DNA from: Colius striatus
Lineage: Eukaryota > Chordata > Aves > Coliiformes > Coliidae
Reading direction: 5' to 3'
NCBI RefSeq assembly: GCF_028858725.1
Contig: NC_084767.1
Coordinates: 18,677,895-18,741,894, forward strand
Length of the DNA: 64,000 nucleotides
This document shows positions 46,173 to 57,300 of the stretch, piece after piece (within the stretch, counting starts at the first letter, position 1; every line of letters begins with the position of its first letter). The translations under genes were made by a program, and so were the position numbers. The notes under the pieces are model-generated. The model ran no database searches, was not told the origin of the DNA, and was given only the letters and a program-made list of their open reading frames with translations.

Positions 46173-48871
46173 AGAAAGATGCAAAGGCTCAGAGAGGCTG
46201 AAAGAAGAACAAGTTCGACTCAAAATGCATTTTCTGACAGAGTGACCCAACAGTCAATGCCTCTGCACCATAGTTATTATACCCTGTTCTACTGTACACA
46301 AATACATAGTTTACTGAGCAGACAATGTCTACTCCCATAGGACTCTTAGTCTGTAATTCATTGTTCTAATACCTGGGGTTTGTCAGCAGATACAGTATTG
46401 AGAAATGAGGGTCTGCATATGCTGAACACAATTTGAGAAGTAAGCCAGAAATGAGCCTTAGGAATAATATGCAATGACTCAGTCAGGTGCACAGTGAAAG
46501 CTGCTTAAAGGGAAAAAAAAAAGATAGCAGATGTAACACTGGTGTTTTTTCTCACTATGTGTGTTGACTGGATGAAGGGGACCTGGATGTCTGTCTTTGA
46601 AAATCTCAGCACACACCTCTAAAGGACAGATCCTGGCCTCCTTTAAAATTTGGTGACCAAAGCCCAATAGACTAAGTGGGATCAAAATTTAGCTGCAGCA
46701 AAGCAGACACAGACTGCACTGTAAGGATAACGCATCTTTAAATAAGACATCAGAGTGGCATTTTTCTCAAGACCTGGGATCCACATCTGATCCACTTGTC
46801 CCTGATGTTTTTTCATAAAGCCAAAGTCTGTTGAAGTCCTTGGGCTTCAGGAACATGCGGTGCCTTTGGGGACGGAGGAGAGCATTTAACACAGGGCTAT
46901 AGCTTGCTGACTTTCTGATGGGCCATGCCTGCTTCAAAAGAAACATGGGCTTTAGCAGGTCAATGATCCTATCCAAACGTGCTGTGCAGTTCTAGCTTTC
47001 ACGTTTTTCATGGTATATTGGCATAAGCCATTGTTTAGATCTTTTTGGGGTTGTTTTCAAAGCATTTAATTGCTCCTTTGAATATATACCACATTGTTTT
47101 GTACCTTCAGAGAAAGCTCACTGGCATTTCAAAAGCTTCTGCAAAACCTTTATGCCAGTTACAAATTTAAAGGGGATGTGATGCTCACAAAAAGCTGATA
47201 TTCTGTCCTGGAGATATTCACCCACTACTGTGAAAAATGCAAAAGGGCTAATTTGGGACCATAATTTTTTTCAAAACAAGCAAACAAACAAAAAGACAAT
47301 AAAGCCAGAGTTTTGGTTTTTAAATCCTACAGGTTATGTATGTACTTTTTTAAAGTTCAGCAAAGGTAGATTGGATCAAAACTGAAATGTGGAGGTTAGA
47401 GTTGTGTTACTACTGTTTTATGGACACTACAGAGTTTGAAAAAGTATAATATCTTTTCTATTTATTGGCTGTGCATGCCCTTCTTGGCCACATAAAGTCT
47501 ATCAGACCTGTTAGACTGATTTTTATCTTCTATTGATTCCAATTAGCCATGATTCACCTTATTTAAGGGCCAACAAAAGAACACTGACTCATCTCTCCTG
47601 TGAGTGTTCATGGCAAATTGTCTTGTGCTCAGAGACAAGGCTTCTCGCTATAAGTTCAACCACATATGTAAAGCTTTATCACATTTAAATGCAAGGAACT
47701 TGTGCAGTTGTTTCAGGCTGCTCTTTGGGATGAGGAATACTGTTTCATTTCATATTAAACTTTTGCAGTTATGCTTTTGCCATAAATGTCATGTGGCATG
47801 AGGCAACCTATGACCCCTGATGTTCTCATCCCTTCTCAAGATGGAATTTCTCTAACAACAGTAGTATTTAATCTTGTTTTTGCTTATTACAAAGTTAATT
47901 GTAGAATAGCTGTTTAGACCTCACTAAATTTTTCAACAAGATCTTTCTATCAGACGTAGGACAGGTTTGAGGACTTGGTTTATTTAACCATATAGGTGGC
48001 CATATTTTTATGGAGATTTTTATATTAAGGTGATACTTGTTTTATGGGACTGTAGGCTTGAGTATTTCTAAAAGGTAAATATTTTTGTACTCTTGAACTT
48101 TGTAGTATCTTAAAACCTAGTTTTCCTTTTTTAAATAAGTGTTGTGGGTTGTGGGTGTTTTTTAAACACTTTGTTTTAATCGGTCTCATTTTTCTGGCTT
48201 ATACCATTGATCTCAATCTGGTGTCACATTTTAGTATTTTTAGTGGCAACTTTAAAAAACAAAATAAAAAGCCTTTCACAAGAGTGGAATGCCTTTTTGA
48301 AAAGTGTGTGATGTTGTAAGGCCTTAAGGTGTCTGACCATAGTGAAAACAAGAAAAGGAGATTGTTTCAGCTGATGAAGTGCTTGCAAGGAGAATTTCTG
48401 TCTTCTGCCAGAATCTGGCGAAACCCAAAGAGCGATGGTCTGCAGAAGAATCAAGCAGGGATGAATCTAGAGTGCCAGTTACTGTGTTCTAAATTGTAAA
48501 GCTGAAGAAAACAGCACTAGTTTAAGTAGTTCTTGTTGGAAATTAAATTTATTGCTAGTGAGCTACTTAAGCCTCTCGGTGCCTCTCCAGTGAGTTTTCT
48601 GTGTCAGATCCTTGGTGGGATTCAGTGTGAGACCCATGTGCTGGTGCATGGCTGGGGATGCCCGTGAGGCTCTGGCCTGGTTGCAGAAGGGAAGCACAGG
48701 CTACCACTGACCACAGGGGCTGTTGGGCCATGCCTCATCTATCACTTCTGTCACGTTTACTTGTGCCTCTCCATGCAACCTTTGATCCTCAGCTGGCTTA
48801 CTGGGACTGCTAAAGCATAAACAAAACTGTTGTAACTGTTACTCGTTAACTTCCGTCTTTGTTGTAATAAA
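46173..48871 (+). other. SLC22A4 3'UTR (extent inferred)
   Basis: A-T-rich, non-coding sequence after the stop. AATAAA hexamers lie at 47298-47303, 48263-48268, 48866-48871 and 49017-49022. The 48866 signal is the best by context because a TGTGTGGGC stretch follows about 30 nt later. No transcript evidence is available here. Confidence 0.45.
48866..48871 (+). terminator. Candidate SLC22A4 poly(A) signal
   Basis: AATAAA in GTTGTAATAAAAATGGG, followed at about 30-40 nt by a GT-rich TTTCTGTGTGGGC element. This spacing is typical of a vertebrate cleavage site. Earlier AATAAA hexamers could give shorter isoforms. Confidence 0.4.
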
Positions 48872-50519
48872 AATGGGCGCAGCCATTGTAAAACCTGCTT
48901 TCTGTGTGGGCTGTAGTTGAAGAACAAAGTCTCCTAACTTTAATGCTTTGTGCCAAGGAGTTTAAAGAAGTAATTTAAAATGTATCTATCGTGGATAGAT
49001 CATGAAAATAAAACTCTAAAATATGTCTTTCCACAAATAATCTCTTCCACATAGTAAGACTTTTGGAGAAATACAATTTTTCTGGCTTTCAGATGGTTCA
49101 ATCCTGACTCTGTGATCCTACAAAGCTGTGGACTGGGATCAAGGATGATTTTGAGGTTGAACCTCTATTTTGTCTATTTAATTTCCTATCTTTGAAATTT
49201 CCTATCTGTGGAATTCCAATGTGGAACAACAGGTCCTTTTAAAGACAAGCTTTCAAAAGTGCTGTTAAAGATACACTCTGGACTTTTACTAGTAGAGGGA
49301 GAGAAAATATCAGCCAAAACCAGTTGTAATCATGAGTTAGCCTCATAAAGAGCAAGGCCAACTTTTGCACTTGAGAATCATGCAGCTTATCGGAGCTCTG
49401 TGGGAGACATGATTTTCCTAACAGTGCTGCTAGGTAACGAGCTGGGACTTTTGGCCTAAGGCTAGAGTATTATTTAGTAAACTTATTATTTGTCTAGTCA
49501 GTGTTGTATGTGTCAGTGTTGTCAGATGAACATTTTTACTGTGAACAAGGTGAGGAGCTATTTAACACTTGTGTTACCAAAAACCGGTTCAGAAGGGACT
49601 AACACTGCATTTAGTATTAAAAAACTGAATCCCTTTATTACAGCTCTGGGTGTGTGCGGAATCACTCCTCCTAATGCCTGCACATTAAGAGACAAAAGGA
49701 CGCACCTTATTTACATTTCACCCTATCTAAATAAATCTGCAATACAGGATGACCTTTAGCATGATTTGGATGGAGGGTTGAGGATCCTCATCATAGATGT
49801 TGAGCATGTCCTCCTTTTAGCTCATTCTCTTACTTACAGGTGTCAAAGAGGTATTAACTGTAATATTGATTTCTCAGTTAATGGAGCAAAGTTCTCACTC
49901 TGGACACTGTGGCCTTGCAGAAATTGTTTTGAAGTTGCTTATCTGCTCTGTCCCACAATTTATGGACAAAACCTAACTGTCTTGCTGCTGTAAGGCTCCC
50001 TCCCTTGGCTGCTTCTCATGCTGATTTTGCAGCCTCCCACTCGAGGGTGTCTGCACAACAGATAAGCAGCACTTTTGATACTTTAAACACTTTTCTTGCA
50101 ATTCTCTCACCATTCATCACTCAACTCAAAGTCCAAGTCATGCTTGCTCATGAGGAGAGGGTCTTAACAGTGAGGGGTCCAAAACTGAACACAGTATTAG
50201 AGGTGTGGCCTCACAAGCACCGAGTACAAATGGATGGTCACTTCCCTGGTCAAATAAGGGGTCTGTCACCTGTATCAACGGTCTGGTTCTGACAAAGTGT
50301 CACACGATGGCAGCAGACATGCCCTTGTTTTACACCCAGCCGGGCCTGGGCCGGGCACCACGTGCAGAGCTAGAAAGTGGTCCTGTGCCAGGGCAACGCT
50401 TGCCCAGAGCCGGCACCCAAGCCCTGCATCGGCGGGCTGGGAGCATGGGTACTCGCAGGCCGGGCTCCATTCCTCCTCAGGCCTTTGCACTGCCCGGCAC
50501 CTCCCAGCACACCGGTGTT
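48872..50519. other. SLC22A4-SLC22A5 intergenic region
   Basis: About 1.6 kb between the likely end of SLC22A4 and the SLC22A5 CpG island. A CR1 fragment is present at about 50170-50265, and another AATAAA at 49017. No gene was recognised. Confidence 0.6.
50170..50265 (-). mobile_element. CR1 LINE internal fragment
   Basis: The phrase GGGGTCCAAAACTGAACACA followed by GTATTAGAGGTGTGGCCTCA and CAAGCACCGAGTACAAATGG matches the reverse complement of a well-known internal CR1 segment. The rest of the element was not recognised on either side, so the borders are approximate. Confidence 0.75.
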
Positions 50520-50544
50520 ACATCTTCCAGCCTTCGCTGGACCG

Positions 50545-50579
50545 CGGCACGGCACGGCACGGCACGGCGCGGCACGGCG
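50545..50579. repeat. CGGCA pentanucleotide microsatellite
   Basis: Seven consecutive 5-bp units: four CGGCA, then CGGCG, CGGCA and CGGCG. It lies about 420-450 bp upstream of the SLC22A5 ATG within the CpG island, and a degenerate continuation follows. Confidence 0.9.
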
Positions 50580-50995
50580 CAACGCGACACGGCGGCGGCA
50601 CAGCACGGCTCAGCTCAGCTCTGCAGGCCGACTGGCCGCCGCGGCGCGGTTTGGAGCCGGCGCCAGCCACGGCCTCGCCTCCGGGCCGAGCCCCCGCCGC
50701 GCCTCCCGAGAGGGCGGGGGTGCGGGCGAAGGGCATGCCGGGAGCCGCCGGCGTTGGGCCGAGCCGGGCCGGGCAGGGCCAGGCCGGGCCGGGCAGGGCT
50801 GCGGAGGCTCCCCGCGGCGCCGGCAGCGGCCAGCCCCACCTGAGGGGCCCGCAAACCCCACCCCCGGCCGCTCCCCCGCCGGCGAGGCCCGGCCCATGGC
50901 TAAGCGTGAGGCGGGTCGCGCGGGGGAGCGGGCGGCCGCTTATTGCCCGCGCCAGACGGGCCCGCAGGTAGCGGCAGTCGCAGCTCGGCAGCGAC

Positions 50996-51388
50996 ATGCG
51001 TGACTACGAGGAGGTGGCCGCCTTCCTGGGCGAGTGGGGCCGCTTCCAGAGGCTCGTCTTCTTCTTCCTCAGCGCCAGCATCATCCCCAACGGCTTCAAT
51101 GGCCTCTCCATCGTCTTCATGGCCGGCACTCCCGAGCACTGGTGCGCCGTGCCCCGCGGCGCCAACCTGAGCGGCGAGTGGCTCAACGCCAGCATCCCGC
51201 TGGAGCTGCGGGACGGGCAGGAGGTGCCGAGCCGCTGCCGCCGCTACCGCCTGTCCGCGCTCGCCAACTTCTCGGCGTTGGGGCTGCGGCCCGGCTCCGA
51301 CGTGAAGCTGGAGTCGCTGGAGCAGGAGCCGTGCCTGGACGGCTGGGAGTACAGCCGCGATGTCTACCACTCCACCATCGTCAGCGAG
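50996..51388 (+). CDS. SLC22A5: SLC22A5 exon 1
   Basis: 393 nt, ATG in GCGACATGCG, donor GTGCGG at 51389. Codons 1-49 differ from SLC22A4 at 17 of 145 bases (through 51140), but the remaining 248 nt differ at only three. Residue 49 is Trp (EHWC) where SLC22A4 has Arg (EHRC). Confidence 0.95.
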
Positions 51389-54300
51389 GTGCGGAGGCGA
51401 AGGGGGGCGGGAGCGCGGGCAGGTAGTGCCGGGGAGGAGCGTGGGATTATGGTAGCACCGATGCAGCTTTCGTGTGTCACACAGCGGGTCCCTGCCTGGA
51501 CGTCGCCCTGCTGTTCAGTCTGATATGTTAAAGTTGTTTTGAGATCGTAACTTCCACTTGCAAAACTGGTGCCCAAATACTGCACGTTTACTTAAACAGC
51601 TGCTTAATGGGTTTCATCTGGTATCTGTAGAAGTGGCTCAGAGCAAGGGTCAGTATAGGGACCGGAGTGCAGCTCAATTCAGAGATGTCTCTTTGAACTG
51701 GGGAGATCAAAACTTGTTTTCTTGCTTTAAAAAAATAAGGCAGTAAAAGTCACACTGAATTGTGCAAGATGCAGCAGTCGGGGAGCCCTGGTTTGATGCT
51801 GTGATCAAAAGGACTCTGAACTTTGATATATTTAATGATGCTTCTGCATTTGTCATACCCACTGCTTTGGTCTCCCCACTCACCTTACAGGACAGATCAG
51901 GTTCTTGTCTGCTCAGATACACCCCTGAGTCAAGTCTGTGGTCAGGACAACCAAATTTGAAGCTGTGATAATTCCTCTTGTTTCAGGTGGAAGCTGTATA
52001 GACCACAGGCACTGGTTGTCTTAAGATAAAAGGAAATAGATTTAGGGAAACACTTGAATTTCAAAGTGTGTATCGTTTCTTTTCAAAAGGCTTACAACAT
52101 ACAGTCTCATCAACACATTTGTACCTGCAAACAAGTTTGTCAGAGCTGGATCTGTATTTAATGCCTTTATTCCTTGCTTTGTGAAATAAGTCATGATGGG
52201 TGTTTGGATAGAGATGTGTGTGAGTACTTGATATCTATAAGCTGACTAGAGCACAAGTCTTCCTCAGGAGGATTGGGGTGAGGAAGGGTGCATGGGAGAG
52301 GAGCTGTGGCAGCACAAGAGGGCATTGAAGTGGTGACACTAGAGTTTTTGGAACCTCCCTTGAACATACACGGCAGCAGGGGCATGAGTGGCACACTGAC
52401 AAGTGACATGCCTCACCTGTTTCCAAAGAACTGCTATCTTCAAGAGGAAAGCTGTTTTGGATTTCTAGACCATGGTCTATGATGAAATGCAGTGTTGAGA
52501 GAGGCTGGAACTCATTTAGGGCAGCATAATTGGCATTTTCTCAGGGCTGTCTTGTTCAGGGATGGGTTTTGTTCCAAGTGTCTTACTAAAATGGTTGACC
52601 TGACCCAAGCCACTGAGCCACTACTTTGACTCTGGTACCACTTTGCTGAGCTTTAGCTTAGTGTAAATTAAAATATCTTGAGCTATCAGAGTATTGTCCA
52701 GGAGCCTTTTAATCTGTAAGAAACAGGAGCTGCTAGCATTTTGCTGAGGCTGTCCAGCAGCTCTGGCCCGTTGACTGTCTGGTTTGGCAGATGTTTTGTG
52801 TCTGTGGGAGGTAATGTTTGTCAGCTCAGATGTCATGCACCGAGGCAGTATTTTTTTTCTCTTTAATATTAGTGCTTTGGAGGGAATTTTGCAAGAGCTG
52901 TGGCCTTTCACATACTTGCAGGTTTTCAGTGCTGAACTTGTTTAATTTCTTGGCTTGCTATGGCTGCTTTCATGATTCACTGGTCTTGTGTGAGGTAGCA
53001 TATCTGTAACTTGTTGAATAATCATGAGGACCTTTGTCCCAGATTTTAGTAGCCAGGACAGGGAGGGGGAAGGGAGGATTTTTTTTAAAGAAAGCTTTTT
53101 GCTGAACCTCTCATTACTCTTAAGTCTTTGTTTATAGTTCTGCTTTAAAACACTGGGTTCCTTCTCATTTGAAGAGAGACTTCCTTTTCTCACACAGACT
53201 AACAACAGAAGGTTGTTATTAGCCAGTCTGCAGTATTTAATCAGCTCCTGTGTAACAGAATCCTTGTCTTTTACTTTTTGAAATGCTGTAGCTTGAGGGT
53301 TAAGAAAAGCTTTACTTTGGCTCAAGGAGATATCTGTAACATTCTTATTCTTCCATAAGTCCCATAAACCAAAAAGAATGTAGGAATAATAAAAATTCAT
53401 ATGTGGCAGTAAAAAGACTAAAATCAGGGGTAATAAAGGGTAAACACCAACTTCTTCTGCCAGTTATATCTGTTATGGGGCTACACTGAATAACTGGGAA
53501 TAAAATTGAGCACTGAAGTTATTAAGGGCATGAGTGAACTGGAAATGTGATATAATGAGAAGATGTTAGATGATACAGCAGTCAAAACACTTTAGTCCCT
53601 GCAGGAGTAATTCTTACATGCTGAAACACAGAGGCTGAATCTTGTGTACAGATATTCATCCTCAACTTCTAAAAATGTGTTGCATTGTTGATCAGTGTGA
53701 AACCAGGTCTGTGCAGGTGGTGTACTCCGAAGCTACATGTTTGATTTGTGCTCTTAACCTCAGGACTATTTGGCCTTTAGAGAGGAAGGACGCACGGGGT
53801 GGGAATTGCCAAGTATCCTGAGGCTCAGTGCAGAGCTGGCACTCTGACCTGTACCAGCATGCAGGGAGAGAAAGTTCTGGGAAGGTACGAAGGCCCAGAG
53901 ATTTCCATTCTCTGCACACCAGGGATTCAGGTGCCCTGCTGTGCCATCAGACCCCTGTCCCCCAGGATCGGAGAGTTGTGCCAGACCTTCAGGAAACAAG
54001 CAGAGACTGCAGTGGTGACATCTGGAGTGATGCAAATGGGCACCGTGGTACAGCTGCTAAACTAGAGGTTTTGGTATTCACTGGTCACTGCAAGGCAGAG
54101 GGATGTATTGTTTTGCTGTACCAAAATAAAAACACAGGTCCTTGCTGGACATTGTAATTTATCAAATCACGGAATAGTTTGAGTTGGAAAGGACTTTAAA
54201 GATCATCTTGTTCCTATCCCCTGCCATGCACAGGGACACCTTCCACTAGACCAGTTTTTTTCTAAGAGTGGAGCCAGCAGCTGAAGTGTAAATCCAAGTC

Positions 54301-57300
54301 CATGTCACCCAGCTTCACCTCTCATTAATCATTAATTAGTCACCTCAATTACTTCTCATCTTTTAAAACAGGTGCATCCTCTTGCTGTAGATTAATATCT
54401 GCTTGTTTTTCCAGATGAAGTTCATATTGACAGCTCCTCAGCCCTTGGAGCTGCTAAAGCTATGGAAAGACCCTTGGGCGATTTGTAGATACAAAAGATT
54501 GTCAAAAGAAGGAAGAAAAACTGTATTCATTGAATAAGTAAATGTGATTGTGTGATATGTACGATTTAAAATGACAAAGCTTTCAAGGTGTTATTTAAGA
54601 AGCACATAATGCAGGACTCCTCAGAACTGTACAAGGTGCAGGCATTTCTGACCTTGCAACATAAAAGAGGGTTAGTAGTGTTAAAGAATGATAAGCTCGC
54701 AGTTGATATCATTAAAATGGGAATAGTGCTGGTTTAGAGGTACCATGGACAATTACCAATAAGGGTAGTGTTCCCTTTATGTTGTCTTTGCTTGGATTAA
54801 AACTCAGCTCACATTTTTCAGTTCCTGTCAGTGCCTTTTTTCCTTTTCCTTCAGCCATCTCAAAAATGTAGGGAGAGAGCTAAGTTTTTACACTGGAATT
54901 ATAAAATATTTGGCACTTGGCTTCCTGTTGTATGCAAGTTTTACCTCTGTAAAAATTTGAAATTGCTACAAGGGGAGAAATTTAGCAGAATGTATATTTT
55001 GTAGACACAAACTTCTCTTTACTTTGAGATAATAAGCTTCAATGTAACATCAAGAACTTCTAAGTACTTGGAATATACAAATGTATTTTCAGAGGAAAGG
55101 ATGTTTAATAACAGAGCTGTGAAGTAAGCAGAGAGTATTTAAATGGGTAAAAACAAGAGCAGATTCTGAATCAAAGGTCCAAAGTGCAAGATTATTTCTA
55201 TTTTAAAAGAACCTGCCTCTACTTGCAGAGAGAACAGGATACAGAATGTTGGATTAGCTTCAAAAATTCTTGCTAACATGTTGATTGTAAAAATAAAATT
55301 TTAGCCCAGGGGACTATCCCACTTCATTTTTCAATCATGCATGTTATTCTCACCAAGAAAGGAAATCAGTTTAAAAAAATAATAATGAAGGAGTGGGAGG
55401 ACGTGATATATTGTAGCTGTACTAATTCCTTTCCTAGAAGGTGCTTCCTGATATAACAGGGGTGTAACTGGGTAAGGCTCTCAAAGTTTTTGTATTTGTC
55501 ATAGTTCATATTTGTTTAGGGTTCTAGTAATGGTATTAGTGAAGCGTGAGTGCTCCTGTGGTGGAACAGTTCTGTATAATCTGAGAAATGTGGTTTCTTC
55601 AAGTGAGATCCTAAATTACATTGCTGGTGGTCTTGAAACTACTTCTGTAACTCTCCAAATGTGTTTGGTAGTGGTGTATATTTGTTGGTAGTATATATTT
55701 GTTTGATTTGATGCTGTATTGCAAGAACTTTTGAGGTTTTAAAGAGCTCTTCTATTATTAGACTTAAAATTTCCCTGTTATGATGCACTTAAAATATTGG
55801 GCAAATTTTATGTTTAAAGAAGATAGGCATCTTGTTAGCAGCCAGAATTTTGTGTTTGTCATCTTTTCTGGGATGGTATAATTGCACTGTAAGTCAATCT
55901 GGATAAGGGATCTGTATTGGTGTCTGGATGAGAGCCATTGCAGGATTTACTGTTAGTAATTCATGAGGTGCCAGCCCTTCTTTCGAGGCAAGGGGTATTC
56001 TGCAGATGCAGTGGATGCAAAGCCTGTACGTGGGAAACTAGTCTTTACCACTTAAGGTTTTGAAGTGCCTAGAGAACCTGGAAGAGTCTGAATTTCACTG
56101 TGATTGTGGCTTGAAAATTGTCAAGTTGTTTTCTTATTGGATAGAGATGTTTCATTTATGTTCAGATTAATAGTGGAAAGGTGTAAGACAGAACACAGGA
56201 AATACCAGATGAGCAAAGCTGACACACTTCTACATATGCTGCTTAGCATAATTCTAGCTAAACCTGCAGTAATACTTCAGGATGTAGTGTGCTAAAAGGC
56301 TGTAAGTTAATCAAATGTGTCTTGGGAGGGAGGAGATCTGAGGGGATAGTTCAGGCTTTTCATTCCTTGTAGTTTTGTAATTGGGCTTTTTCTTATAGTA
56401 AGGGGTTGAGAAATGTGGTTCCAGGTATCTGACTTGCCATTTAAGAGGTGACGAAGAACTTGGAAGGTACTCTCCTAAAGAGACGCTTAGGTGATGACTG
56501 TGAATACCTAGGGCTCTTTCTATAATCTGGCCTCAACCTGTGCCCAAGAAGCAATGACTTCAGTCCCTCTCCCTTGCAGTGTCCCCCCTGCCTTTTTCCC
56601 AAGCTGTCCACATTTTCTGGCCATCTCTACAGCCTGTCCTCTTTCCCCATTCCCTCCTCCCACCCATCCTCACCAGTGGCTGGTGTCAGCTGGGGGTCTG
56701 TTACAGAGGTGCATATCTCACCATGCAACTTGCCTCTGATGCACAGGAGATTATTGCTGTTAGGTGTAAGGATGCTGATGCAGGCATCACCCAAACCTGA
56801 GGAATTGTTCAGGAAGTAGCTACAGCCCAAAGTATCTGCAAGCTGTCTCAGTAAGAAGGTAAGTTTAAAATCCAACAGAAGGATGTCTTCCTTTAAAGTT
56901 ACAATAAAATTGAATGAGAGTGCTCTGTGCCATGCCTTGAACATTGAGTACCAGTGTTTAGGAGCTCAGTGTTTCATGACATCAGCAACTGCTGTTGCCA
57001 ACTAAGCTGAAATATTTAGAGCCTGATACCTTGCTGAGGTCAACCTTATGTCATTCTCTTGGACAAAGACCGTTACAGCTAGGCAGCTAACTCAAAGGGT
57101 ACTGAGAAGTGAAAATAACACATGATTTTAGAGCACTGGGTCACAGTGTACAGTGTCCAAAGAGCACTACCAGAAGCAGAGTTCAATCAGTAACTACTCC
57201 TAGGACCCTCACTTTTTGCAACGTTGGCCTTCTAACAGTGATGCTTCAGTGACTTCTTCTTGGGCAATGTACAGCTGAGAGAAGGGTTTGACTGCAGGAT

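Larger units (their letters stand above)
50520..51430 (+). promoter_or_regulatory. SLC22A5 CpG-island promoter and first exon
   Basis: Very G+C- and CpG-rich sequence surrounds exon 1, with GC-box-like GGGCGGGGGT at about 50712 and repeated CCGGGCCGGGCAGGGC motifs at about 50760-50800. No TATA box was seen. Long open frames on both strands here are a by-product of low stop-codon frequency. The transcription start was not determined. Confidence 0.72.

Noticed and set aside
50205-51003. Several overlapping open frames of 150-220 codons on both strands around the SLC22A5 promoter
   Set aside because: They lie in a CpG island where stop codons are rare, overlap each other in several frames and are compositionally biased (Arg/Pro/Ala/Gly), with no recognisable domain.
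52942-53400. 152-codon minus-strand open frame in SLC22A5 intron 1
   Set aside because: It is the longest frame in an A+T-rich intron, but it shows no domain, signal or splice context and resembles no family I know. A protein search and cross-species frame conservation would be needed to revive it.
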